From Daucus carota subsp. sativus (lineage: Eukaryota > Streptophyta > Magnoliopsida > Apiales > Apiaceae): a stretch of DNA of 64,000 nt. The stretch spans positions 55,946,714 to 56,010,713 of the forward strand of contig NC_030381.2 of assembly GCF_001625215.2 (NCBI RefSeq), written 5' to 3'. Made by a program: the position numbers and the translations under genes. Below, one piece after another: positions 36,101 through 46,363 of this stretch (position 1 is the first letter of the stretch; each line of letters begins with the position of its first letter). The notes beneath the pieces were generated by a model, which worked only from the letters and a program-made list of their open reading frames with translations, did not search any database and was not told the DNA's origin.

Positions 36101-37976
36101 TCCTTTGCTTCATATGCTGGTTTCTGCAATAGTTTTTTTCACAATAGCATATACTCATATTATGCTAGTTCTTCGAAAAGATTTAACTGATTTGTGCTTG
36201 TGAGAATGTTAATAACACCTTAAGTTCATGATCCTTTGGTCGTCATTTATGTCTGCAATCTCTTAGCTTTTGATTCTTTTATGGTACGTGTATATGTGTG
36301 TCTCTAAATAATTTATTGAAAAGAAAAATTTATGCTTGGAAACACAATTTCTTTAAACAATTCCAATTTAAACAAGCCTTAATCAGAACCAAAAGTTTAT
36401 TTGAGTAGCCTCTCCCAGAGTGGGAAACAATAACCATAGCAAAGTTCTAGTCAACCAATTTGTTCTTATCCAGTGAAATGCATATTTTTGCTTCATATGC
36501 CTGTTGCGGCAAAATAAATCCATCTACAATGATTGGCTAGCCGCGTTTCTGGAATTGATCATGGTATGTTATCATTTTATATCAAAATTCAGGATGATGA
36601 AGTTGCAACTTCGTGGCTGAATGATGAAACAGTTAGAAAAGCAATTCATGCTGAACAAGTAAGCTTCACCCATCTCAACTTGTAGAAGCTGTTAAAGCAG
36701 TGATTTACTAACTTGAAATTGTTACATAGGCAAGTGTGGCAGGCGAATGGGTGTTGTGCACGGGCAGAATTTCATTTAGGCATGATACTGGCAGTATGAT
36801 TAAATATCACAGGAACCTCACTTCCCGTGGTATCCGGGCACTCATATTCAGGTAGTGTTTCATGTCCACAGTTGACTAGTGTTCCATGATTTGCTTACAT
36901 CTTTTCCTGGGCATTTCATTGTGTTAACCTAAGAGGCAAAGGGTTGTTCTCAAGCATAAGTAGAAAACTTAATTCTTGGCACCTACTTGACTCTTCAGCA
37001 GTGTAAGGTTTCCAGACAGAAATTAGCTTCATAGTTATAATGACTATACAAGGTAGATAAAGAAAAAAAAAAGGCGCGGCCTCTTTTCCATTTTGAATAC
37101 TGAATATCGGCAGACAAAGGAGCTACTCTTGACATAAGATTTACAAGATGTATTACACGTGTATGGGTAAATAATCTTCACATACACCTAACACCTTTCA
37201 AGGTTGCTATCCTCGACTATCTGAAAATCTATGCAAATTATACTATCAAACTCTTGGAAAGTGGAAATTGTATTAATTTATGATAAGACAATAAAAAACT
37301 AGAAGAAAGGGAGTTCTGTAGAAAGGGATGGAGATTTGTCACAAGTACTTGTGGTTATTTTTTTGTCAGGATACTTGTGGTTATTTCACTTATTTCTGTA
37401 TAAATTTGTTTTATTTTATGATGGGGTAAATATATGCACTTCTATGACATTAATTATCAATTTATCACACAACTGATGATTGTTTCGGCAACCCTAATCT
37501 CCCATCAGCGGGGACCATGATATGTGTGTTCCCTACACTGGAAGTGAAGCCTGGACAAGATCAATGGGATATGAAATTGTGGATGAGTGGAGGCCATGGA
37601 TTGTAAAAGAACAAGTTGCTGGGTATGAACACTTCCAGTCCATTTAAAAATGTATCAGAGTATCCCATCCCCCTCTATGTTAGATGCATATTAATGACAG
37701 AGTATTTGAATACATGGTTAAATCATTCTTACAACTTGCTGATCCCAGGTACATCCAAGGATACGGCAACAATCTTACTTTCCTCACTGTAAAGGTATAT
37801 CCGCAGCCCTTCCCATTTGTTTAGTACTTAACCAGCTAAAATACATTCCCTTGATCATGGATCCATTCTCATCTTCTGTGATATTGTGACAGGGTTCTGG
37901 TCATACAGTCCCAGAGTATAAACCTGCAGAGGCACTGGCATTCTATAGCCGTTGGCTTGCCGGGGAAAAGATATGA
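33194..37976 (+). CDS. Serine carboxypeptidase-like protein (SCPL20-like)
   Basis: Fourteen exons: 33194-33333, 33426-33571, 34381-34457, 34614-34736, 34999-35101, 35176-35213, 35285-35386, 35692-35772, 35853-36092, 36593-36658, 36730-36851, 37509-37622, 37749-37794 and 37893-37976, giving 493 residues. It is an S10-family serine carboxypeptidase, closest in my recollection to Arabidopsis SCPL20 (At4g12910). A signal peptide (about residues 1-23) points to the secretory pathway and vacuole or apoplast. NGGPGCSS at 80-87 forms the oxyanion site; GESYAG holds the nucleophile Ser181; GDHDMCVP (414-421) the acidic residue; and [11 protein letters not shown] the His470. Ser-Asp-His and the C-terminal glutamate-binding Asn-Gly-Gly segment are all present, so it should be a working peptidase; an acyltransferase role, as in some SCPL proteins, cannot be excluded. 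A CA/TG simple repeat lies in intron 3. Confidence 0.94.
34543..34570. repeat. CA/TG self-complementary simple repeat in intron
   Basis: A (CA)n run is followed at once by (TG)n (CACACACATGTGTGTG), so the transcript of SCPL intron 3 could form a short hairpin here. It is preceded by a C-run/A-run at about 34513-34537. Confidence 0.85.
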
Positions 37977-38577
37977 GATCGAGAACCATGATGTTCCACT
38001 GAGCGTTCAAAATAAGGATATAACTCCCTGATTTATTAAACAGATGATTTAATATAAACATACAAGAAAGATACACGACAGTAATCTTAAGAGTCGAGCA
38101 AAATTGGATTTGGAACATCAAATTGAAGAAGCTTGATATACTGTAACGTTATAAACTATTATGTGGAATAGATAAATTATTTCTCTGCTAGTGTAATACA
38201 ATGTGCAACTCATTTGAAGAGTACATGTGCAATAATAGACGTGTATATGTCTATGATGGACTCCGGGTTCCTCACATATAAATGTCACACGAATGTTAGA
38301 ACATACTCCAGATTTTGATTGCTGTAGGCCTGTAGCTGATATGAATAACTGGGGTTTATATTATAAATTATTTTTATCGCCGATTAATATAGGTTCTTTA
38401 AGAGGTTTTTTCGAGATAAATCATATTTTTTATTTTTATTACCAATGATTAAATATTTAATAATTGTAAGAAAACATATACCAGTATGTTTTTATTGCAT
38501 GAAATAAATTATGCGAAAACGAAAATTTTAGCAAAAACAAGAAAAAGGAATAGTCGGGCCACATATTAATTGCTTTA
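37977..38577. other. Carboxypeptidase 3' flank
   Basis: This contains the probable 3' UTR of the carboxypeptidase gene and an AT-rich spacer that leads into the snoRNA promoter. No further features are seen. Confidence 0.6.
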
Positions 38578-38651
38578 TGGGCCAAGCCAAGGCCCAATAG
38601 GCTTCAGCATTAAAAACCCTAACCTGGCTGGATGGAGCCTGTATATATATA
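38578..38651 (+). promoter_or_regulatory. Site II / telo-box / TATA promoter of snoRNA locus
   Basis: Site II motifs TGGGCC (38578-38583) and, inverted, GGCCCA (38591-38596) are followed by a telo-box AAACCCTAA (38614-38622) and a TATA box GTATATATATAC (38641-38652). Site II plus telo-box is the established arrangement upstream of many plant ribosomal-protein and snoRNA genes transcribed by RNA polymerase II. It lies 120-190 bp before the first snoRNA-like unit and reads toward it. Confidence 0.75.
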
Positions 38652-38767
38652 CGTCTCTCTATGTATCAGCAGCTTGCGTCGTTGCCGTCAACACTTCCCT
38701 TGAGAACCTCCTAAGCTTGTATGTTGTATCTATCTATTATATTCTGTATCTATTTCTCATTCAGCGG

Positions 38768-38932
38768 CAGCAAGTCAGCTTCTTGACTGGAATTCGGCTA
38801 AGAGCCCACGGTTCAGTCAATTATTGTAGATTCTACAACTTGCGAGAAGAATAACAGATTTGTTAGTTAGTATCACTCGCCTGAATATGATCTGCATCTG
38901 ATTATTCAGGCCCTTATTATACTTTCACACCT
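38768..38932 (+). ncRNA. H/ACA box snoRNA, copy 1
   Basis: The 5' hairpin has a basal stem GCAAGT (38770-38775) with ACTTGC (38838-38843) and an upper stem TTGACTG with CAGTCAA. A hinge with H box AGAATA (38848-38853, consensus ANANNA) follows. The 3' hairpin has a lower stem AGTAT (38869-38873) with ATACT (38919-38923), an internal loop and an upper stem CCTGAATA (38880-38887) with TATTCAGG (38903-38910). ACA is at 38927-38929, three bases before the proposed end and 16 after the upper stem base, as H/ACA pseudouridylation guides require. The guide target was not determined. The length, about 165 nt, is within the plant range. Confidence 0.75.
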
Positions 38933-38962
38933 TAAAACGCTTTTTTCTTTATCTGAATGGTT

Positions 38963-39121
38963 AAGCAAGTCAGCTTCTTGACTGAATCTCGATTCATAGA
39001 CTACGGTTCAGTCAATTATTGTACTTGTACAGCTTGCGATAACGATATAATCTAGTCAGTATCACTCGCCTGAATATGATTTTTTGCTGATTATTCAGGC
39101 CCTTATTATACTGTCACAAAT
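38963..39121 (+). ncRNA. H/ACA box snoRNA, copy 2 (tandem paralogue)
   Basis: This unit repeats the layout of copy 1 about 195 bp downstream: GCAAG (38965-38969) pairs with CTTGC (39033-39037), TTGACTGAA with TTCAGTCAA, the H box is ATATAA (39045-39050), AGTAT (39058-39062) pairs with ATACT (39108-39112), CCTGAATA (39069-39076) pairs with TATTCAGG (39092-39099), and ACA is at 39116-39118. Loops and hinge differ from copy 1 while stems and pocket sequences CACTCG and CCCTTATT are kept, which suggests selection on structure and guide function. It is probably co-transcribed with copy 1 from the promoter at 38578-38651. Confidence 0.75.
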
Positions 39122-39640
39122 TCTATTTTGTGTAAAATAATTGATTTGGATTGTGTGACTGCAAACTCACTCTGTCCCATAACAAATCATGTTGTGAGGC
39201 AATTTCTTGGTTTGCTATATTGATTTTTATCAATCCGATTTGACTCGTCTAAGTGATCTTCTCTCGGTGATCATGTAAGACACATAATTGGATTACATTT
39301 CAGTGTTTAATCGTTTAAATCTCGTTATGAAATTGTTTTTATCAACTTTGTAAATGTTTTTAAAAAAAATTCAATCTCTCTAATTTCGTTTCGTGATCAA
39401 TTTGATTGGTATTCATGACATCTGAAGTTGAAATTGAAACAGTAATTGTTATCTGAGATATTTGTTTCTAACAAAGAACTGATAGTTTCGAGAACCAAGC
39501 TCACTGGGATATTCCGAAAAAACGATCAAGTGCTTTGTCTAACACTCCAACAAGAGACCTAGGTTGTGCCTTGAGAAATGAGAAGGGATAAGACTTAAGA
39601 GTCGGAGGAAGTTTGTTCAGGACAAAACAGGAAAGAAATA

Positions 39641-39874
39641 CTTCCTCCATCCCCCTGAGTTGCCTGAGTTGTATACATTGGGGGACGGGGACGCGGCACA
39701 GATTTTAGTGCTACTGTTTTTTAAATTTTTTTTTTTTTTTGAATTGAAGTTTGGATATTATAATTTTATAAAAAAAAAAATCTCAAAAATAAGTTACGGA
39801 ATTATATTTTATAAGAGCATTGAAATGCGTCGAGCAGTAAAAAAAACGTATAGAATTAAATGGGACAGAGGGAG
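39641..39874. mobile_element. Stowaway-like MITE, subfamily shared with 3352
   Basis: The 234-bp element has diverged termini CTTCCTCCATCCCCCTGAG and GGGACAGAGGGAG with flanking TA (39639-39640, 39875-39876). The internal TTGGGGGACGGGGACGCGG matches the copy at 3352-3602. A short GTTGCCTGA insertion near the left end distinguishes it. It ends 12 bp before a hAT element. Confidence 0.8.
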
Positions 39875-39886
39875 TATAATTTTATG

Positions 39887-40517
39887 CAGTGTTGTAAAAA
39901 GCGGGAATCGGACTTAGTCGGTCAAGGCACCGTCTAGCGATTAATCGGATAATCGGAGATTAATCGGAGTGATTAATCGGATCATTAATCGTAATCAATT
40001 TAATATTATTTTTTAAATAATATATATTAATATAATTATATATAGTATAAATTTATAGTCATATAAAATCAAAAGATTAATGATTTTTTATAAAACAAAA
40101 CATGCCTTTATATACATATACAAGTCCAGTTATCTCATATATAAACTTGAATTTGATTGAATCTGCGAAGGAAGATATTGCAAATTTATGTAATTAGAGT
40201 TTAAAGTTAATATTGAAAGAGTGAAAGGTAATAAAACAACTTTAATTTATGCATTTCCGTGCCTTTTGTTTTATTTAAAATTAAATTTTAGAATTTTAAG
40301 ATTTTTTTACTTTTTATTTTTAATTTTTTTAAATTCATCGATTTTTGACCGACTTTTTTCCGATTAATTCCGACTTTTGACCGATTAATCCCGATTTTCA
40401 GAAAAAACGATTTTTTCACCGATTAACGCTTAATCGAGACGGTGGCCGACCGAACAACGATTAATCGGCGATTAATCGGTGATTAATCCCGATTAATCGC
40501 CGACTTTTAGAACACTG
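39887..40517. mobile_element. CAGTG-type hAT element, longest copy
   Basis: The 631-bp element begins CAGTGTTGTAAAAAGCGGG and ends CCGACTTTTAGAACACTG, with a perfect 8-bp duplication ATTTTATG (39879-39886 and 40518-40525). CAGTG termini and 8-bp duplications are hAT traits. The ends carry many GATTAATCGG repeats, and the interior is AT-rich with no transposase. Confidence 0.86.
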
Positions 40518-41052
40518 ATTTTATGTGATTAAACTAATAATTTAAAAAGGAAAAAAAATAATAATTTTACTATAAAAGACTTCATAAAAATGTTAAAAGA
40601 ATCGAGTGAGGTATGTTTAGAACAGTTTTTAGTTTAGTTTTACATCTCCGGATAGTAATAGTAGAAGGGTTTTTCTAATGTGTGTTCAAAGGACACATAA
40701 TAAAATACTAAATTTGATTAGTTTTGTAAATTTTTATTGGTGTAATTGCATGATGTTTCATTCATATCTATGATTAGATGATTAATAAAAATGCACCGAA
40801 TTCGTAGGATTATTACTTGTTGTATGCCCATAAGCATATCATAAAAAAATCGATAATAGAAATGACTTATGTTTTAAATATTTTTTTGAGTATTTTGGTT
40901 TTCATATGCGCAAGAATACAACAAGCACAAAATTAGATAAATTGGTCTTATTTTAATTTGATTTACACTCTTAACAATGATGGACCTTTCTATCTACAAC
41001 AATCACACTAATTAAAATATAAAATAGTTCAAACAAATTGAATATAATTATA

Positions 41053-41470
41053 TATAACATCTCAAGCCAATGGCTAAATGCATACCGGATCTAACAATCC
41101 CATCACGGGTCGGCTAAAAAAGGCTAGCAAATTAGTATACATTAATGATTTGCTTGTGCTTATAAAAACTCAAATACTTTGTTGTCTAATTAATGTCGGA
41201 TGTTACAAACACCCCTCTTATAGATTCGACGTCCTCGTCGAATTCACTAATACTTTACGAAACGAAACATGGGCAGTGTCTCTGCACTTCCGGGTCAATG
41301 AGAGCTCTGATACCATTTATAACATCCAAGTTCACGATTAGATACATACCGAATCCAACAACTCATCACAAGTCGGTTCAAAAGTGCTAGCAAATTGGTA
41401 TACATTAATTATTTATTTGTGCTTATAAAACCCCAAATACTCACTTATTTAATTGATGTAAGATGTGATA
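41053..41470 (-). mobile_element. TRIM retrotransposon (miniature, two short LTRs)
   Basis: Two direct repeats of about 155 bp (41053-41207 and 41318-41470) flank an internal domain of only about 110 bp. Reading the minus strand, the 5' LTR ends GATGTTATA and, after two bases, a perfect primer-binding site TGGTATCAGAGC (41304-41315), complementary to initiator Met-tRNA, follows. A polypurine tract AAGAGGGG (about 41211-41218) lies directly before the 3' LTR, which begins TGTAACATCC. Flanking TTATA/TTGTA could be an imperfect 5-bp target duplication. No coding sequence exists, as expected of a TRIM, which needs proteins from other elements. Confidence 0.82.
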
Positions 41471-41583
41471 TTGTATATGTAATTTTGTATCTATTATTTC
41501 ATCCTTCTCATTTTAATATTTTTTTTAATAAATTTCACATATATTAAGAAAAATTTAATGTGATGTTTTATTATCATCGTCAT

Positions 41584-41815
41584 CACTAAAATTGTATTAA
41601 TTACTAATATTACCAAATTTTTATTCATTTTATTAAATTTACATAATTATTTCTTTATCTTTGAAAATTTTGTGAATTAATGATAGTCAAAATTTGAATA
41701 CTAAAATTGTATTAATTACTAATATTACCAAATTTTTATTCATTTTATTAAATTTACATAATTATTTGTTTATTTTTGAAAATTTTGTGAATTAATGATA
41801 GTCAAAATTTGAAAT
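41584..41815. repeat. 115-bp tandem duplication
   Basis: Two head-to-tail copies with a 115-bp offset, each starting ACTAAAATTGTATTAATTAC and ending GTCAAAATTTGAA. They differ at only a few positions, so the duplication is recent. The sequence is AT-rich and non-coding. Confidence 0.9.
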
Positions 41816-42072
41816 AGTATAAAAATTGCATTCAAAAAAGAAGAAGACAAATATCATTAAAAAAAAAAATTCACAAATAAGACTACTGTAAAAAGGACAA
41901 GGATGAAGTATATTCATAGTTTCATACGAGGAGTTGCTTGTAAAGAATTGTTTGTAAATGCATCATGTGTTTTAGGAAGGCGCTCTCATGTCCTAAAATA
42001 CGTCAGGAAAGGATTATAATATAGATTTTTTTTAAAAAAAAATTCGCTGACTTGTTATTGCCCCATATTAAG

Positions 42073-42422
42073 CAGTGTTACAGAAATTGACAGTCAAACC
42101 TAATCGGTTGAGTTGCCGATTCAGTAATTAATCGAAAATTGGAGATTAATCGGAGTGAAAATCGGATTTATTTTTATATTAAAATATTATTTAATATTTA
42201 GTTATTATTATATTAGCTATTTAGCAACTAATATATTTACTATATACATAAACTCTATAATTATTCCTATTTAAAGTAATATAGTATTTTAATTTTTAAT
42301 AATTTATCATATATACTTCGATTAAGGAATATATATATAAGGATTAATCGGATTTCAAAAATCGAATCGGTGGCCGACTTTGCAGGAGATTAATCGGTTA
42401 AATCGGAGATTTTTAGAACACT
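42073..42422. mobile_element. CAGTG-type hAT element, diverged copy
   Basis: The 350-bp element begins CAGTGTTACAGAAATTG and ends GATTTTTAGAACACT, flanked by ATATTAAG (42065-42072 and 42423-42430). It is more diverged than the copy at 39887, with fewer GATTAATCGG motifs and a lost terminal base. Its 3' duplication overlaps the target duplication of the adjacent Mutator-like element. Confidence 0.78.
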
Positions 42423-42432
42423 ATATTAAGTA

Positions 42433-43351
42433 GGGAAAATAGATTTTTTTGTCACTGAACTTATTATGTTTTTAGAAACTTGCCACTCAACTAATATTTT
42501 TTTCCTTTTAATCACTGATGTTAGGTTTGGATTTGTTTTTAGTCACTAACTTAGGTTCGGATATGATTATTAGCATTGTGATAATTTTTCTTAGCATCAT
42601 AAATACATAATGATAGTATATAATTTTTTGATAATATGATGTATGTTTATATCTTTGTATATAGCAATAATAACATAAAATGAGGTGATATAATATTAAA
42701 ATCAGGAAAAATCGTAATTAGAATTCTAGAAATTCATTAAATCATCAGTATGGAATCAATGACTTCAAATAATTTACGCTCTCCATGATAAAATAAAGTC
42801 TAATTGAGTGATACGATGCATCATCTTTCACTATTAAAGTTTTAATCACCTAGTTCAGTCTAAGATCTCTCTTAAATTTATCCTCATAATTTTTAATAAC
42901 TTTATCTTATTATAACTTTCAAGATAAAGATAAATAAATAGAGAGGAAAACTTAATCTTCAATGATTTATGAGATTTTCTTTTTGCGTATAAAAATTCAA
43001 ACACTAAATTTTTATTCGGAAGAAAAAATAAAATAATTTATGAGAGTACACTTTTAGAAACCGTAAAATGCGTGTTTAACTCTTATCACCGAAGATAAAC
43101 GATCTTGGGTACATAAAAGTACTATATATAAAGATAGACATATATCAAATCATCAAAATATTATAGGTTATCATATATTTTAATAATATTACAAAGAATT
43201 AATATAATGGTAATAATCAAATCCGAACCTAATTTTAGTGGCAAAAAAAATTCTGAACCTAACATCAGTGACCAAAAGGAAAAAAAAAATTAGTTGAGTG
43301 GCAAATTTCTAAAAACATAATAAGTTCGGTGACAAAAAAATCTATTTTCCC
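42433..43351. mobile_element. Mutator-like non-autonomous element
   Basis: The 919-bp element begins GGGAAAATAGATTTTTTTGT and ends with its complement; the inverted repeats extend for about 140-150 bp. Flanks TATTAAGTA (42424-42432) and TAGTAAGTA (43352-43360) match at 8 of 9 positions, fitting the 9-bp duplications of Mutator-like elements. There is no transposase frame. Its right end is about 230 bp from the CRM gene start codon. Confidence 0.8.
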
Positions 43352-43360
43352 TAGTAAGTA

Positions 43361-43582
43361 TCAACTCTTTTCTAATAGTTAAAGGTTGGTCCACAAAACG
43401 AGCCACTTTTTTGAGTCCATTAAGAAGAGGAGTCTAGTACTGAAGTCCAAACCGCGAATAGGCCACAAAACGGGTTTCCGTATTTTGGCAGGCCCAACCC
43501 AGAGCAGCCCAGAACAGTTGATGAAAGTTGAGCAAAGAGAAATGAATCCTGCTGTGAATTTGTGAGAGCGAGGGAGAAGAAA
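43361..43582 (+). promoter_or_regulatory. Promoter region of CRM gene
   Basis: The 220 bp between the Mutator-like element and the start codon contain inverted site II motifs GGCCCA (43491-43496) and AGCCCA (43506-43511), commonly found before plant genes for organelle and ribosome functions. No TATA box is evident. Confidence 0.5.
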
Positions 43583-46363
43583 ATGGTGATGATGGTAAGG
43601 GGATTGCTAAAACATGCTTCCAAGAGTGTTTTGAATTCCAAGCAGCCGCTGAAGAATGCGTTGTTTAATCATTCTTACTACATCTACACTCCCTTGTTTT
43701 CGAGAAAACAGAGGTACGGTACTCCCCCTTCTCTTGTCGAGAAAACATTATTGATATAAATGTATTTACGACATGAATTCGACTTGATATAGTCATGTAT
43801 ATGAATTGTTGGTGTATTTTAATCTACATCTTTGCTAAGCTAATCTCTTGTTATACTAGCTTTAAGGCATTCTGTCAAGTACCTGGTGTATCACCACTTT
43901 ATGAATTGGAAAAGTTTGGCCCTAGAGGAAGACACTCCATCCACACAACTCGCTGGTTGAACAGATTCGAGGAACCTGTGAATCCGGAAGAGCCTACTGG
44001 GCACACGGAGGGCTCTGCCGATGGTAAAACTAAGAGGATAAAATTAAAAGGGAAACGAGCCGTTGTCAAGTGGTTAAAGTTCTTCAGGTTTAAGAAGAAA
44101 AAGGAGTATGAACGAATGACTGCGGAAGAAAAAATTCTGTATAAACTGAGAAAGGTAATTTTCATTTATAAATTCTTTCTTTTGAGAATTAAAAGCAAAC
44201 AGTATATAGGAGATTTTTTATATGTTACTACCTGGCCTTTACTAGCAGTGTTCTGAGATGTACTGCTAGCATCACTTCTGAATGTGTCAAATTATTTGCA
44301 TCCGTATCTTTCAGAACAAGTACCTTATGTGAGTAATGTTCACATGCTGTAAAATCTTCATAACTAACTTAGCAACTAAGTTAAAGAACTGATCAGAAGT
44401 AAACTATATTGTTTTGTGCTCTGCTAAGCTAGAATTGAAGGTGGGACATATCATTTAGCTATACTGATTATGCCATGTGTACCCGGTTTTCGATCAATTA
44501 TGAAAAGAGCATGATCATAGTATTTGCTTGTCAGTTGCATATTATAATGTCTATTAGCATTGTGACATCTCCTTTTCAGGCTCGGAAAAAGGAAGAAAGG
44601 TATGTTGAAGCTCTTAGGAAACTTGAGCCTAAGGAATCAGCAGAAACAAAACATGACCCAGAGATATTAACACCGGAAGAGCACTTTTTCTTTTTAAAGA
44701 TGGGGCAGAAAAGCAAGAACTATGTACCAGTTGGAAGACGAGGAATATATCAAGGAGTAATCCTGAACATGCACTTGCACTGGAAGAAGCACCAGACTTT
44801 ACAAGTAGTGGTCAAGACATTCTCACCAGAGGAGGTGAGGGAGATTGCAGTAGAGCTTGCAAGATTGACTGGAGGGATTGTTCTTGACATTCAGGAAGAT
44901 AATACCATTATAATGTACAGAGGGAAGAACTATACTCAGCCACCAACAGAGATAATGTCACCAAGAATCACTCTCCCTAGGAAGAAGGTATGTGCTTCAC
45001 TGTTCTTCACTGTATCTGTTAGCACTTCCCACAAATTAGTGAAAGATCGTGATCTTAAAGTATCACTTGATGTCCATACATGCTAATAGTTCAACAAATC
45101 TCACAACGCGTCCATATCATGTTAATAGTTAAACAAGTCTCATCATCTTATTTGTCCATATTCTTGGTTCCGCCATTGTGGAGACGTACACACAATCTAT
45201 TTTTTTATTTTTGTTTTATGCGTATCTACCATATCATATGGATTGGTTGACGTGGTTACTTGACTTAAAATCTCTTTTCCAAGGGGCTAATCAGCTTCAT
45301 AAACATGTGTATTATTTTTGGAGTGCTTGATTTCCTTGGATAAAGTCGAGTTTATAAGAATGTGTGCACATTGCAAAATACAAATGTTTCTCTTTTACTT
45401 GATATTTTTTTTTGGTTCTTGGTGGAAAGTTAGTTGTTTAGTACAGAGATAATCCTTGGCAGGCAATCCACATATATAAATATACTTCAATGGACAGGCA
45501 CCATGATTCTCTTATTTGACTATTATACTATGAAAGCCAAATTTGAACTATGGTCAGTTGATACTTTAGGCCAGACGGTCAAATAAAAATAAATAATGAG
45601 TTTTTGAAATCGGTTCTGAAATTGTATATGCAACAAGTTTCTGAGTTGATGTGTGACTTGATCTAAATATACTGGGTTGATGTTAGTTTAAAAATATTAT
45701 ATTATTATATGTACATGATAGTGCCTTGCAATAGTTTGCAACAGTTGTATGCTTGATACATGTTTTTCACTAACGCAGGCTTTAGACAAATCCAAGTACC
45801 GGGATGGCCTTCGAGCCGTAAGGAAGTATATACCAAGACTTGAGCAGGACATTGATCTTCTTCGAGCCAGGGCTGAAAACCAAGCTGAAAGTAATTTCGG
45901 GTTAACTGAAGAAAGCCAAACTAAAAATATGCCCGGGCTTACCAGCAACACCCAATTGACTGACATTACAACTTGCAACTCTGGAAACCTTTCCAAAGAA
46001 CAATTGGAAGGCTCCTTAAAGCTACAAGAACTAATGGCTCAAAATGATGGATGCCATGAGGATGATGATTCCACAACGCATTCAGGTATAGATTCGGATT
46101 CTGAAGCCCTGTCAGATATTTTTGAGACGGAGTCTGATACTGAATATGAGAAGGAAGAAAAAAATTTATACTTAGATGAGTTTGACAAGATCCCTGCAAG
46201 GAATGAAGGGCAAGCAGATGATTTTGAAGTACACCTGCGTCAAATATCCGCAGATTCAAAAATGGAAAAGTCATGGGAAAAGGATACTGAAATACCCAAC
46301 CTTGATGAGGTTGATAGGATGGTTCTGCGAGCAGCTTCTCTTTTAAAGAAAAAGAGAAGATGA
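43583..46363 (+). CDS. CRM-domain RNA-binding protein, At3g25440-like
   Basis: Four exons, 43583-43713, 43860-44154, 44580-44987 and 45779-46363, give 472 residues. The protein matches the single-CRM-domain plant protein typified by Arabidopsis At3g25440. The CRM (CRS1-YhbY) domain, about residues 171-260, has the GxxG loop as GRRG (194-197), followed by YQGVILNMHLHWKKHQTLQV and ends IIMYRGKNY. CRM proteins bind intron or ribosomal RNA in plastids or mitochondria and act in splicing or ribosome assembly. The Arg/Ser/Lys-rich, acid-poor N-terminus is an organelle presequence. A basic segment (about 110-145) precedes the domain. The long C-terminal exon is acidic and low in structure (EDDDSTTHSGIDSDSE region) and ends RAASLLKKKRR. 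The start at 43583 is the first ATG in frame. It converges on the PRCC gene. Confidence 0.92.

Larger units (their letters stand above)
39122..43582. other. Transposon-rich spacer between snoRNAs and CRM gene
   Basis: Apart from a doubtful third hairpin pair at 39161-39287, the stretch holds a Stowaway, two CAGTG-type hAT elements, a TRIM, a tandem duplication and a Mutator-like element, listed individually. The part from 40526 to 41050 is AT-rich with nothing recognisable. The last 230 bp are the CRM gene promoter. Confidence 0.65.

Noticed and set aside
39390-39465. Possible C/D box snoRNA (GTGATCA ... CTGA)
   Set aside because: The C box deviates from RTGATGA and the flanks cannot form the required terminal stem.
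43562-43582. Earlier start (GTG) for the CRM protein
   Set aside because: Plant nuclear genes start at ATG; the first in-frame ATG is 43583.
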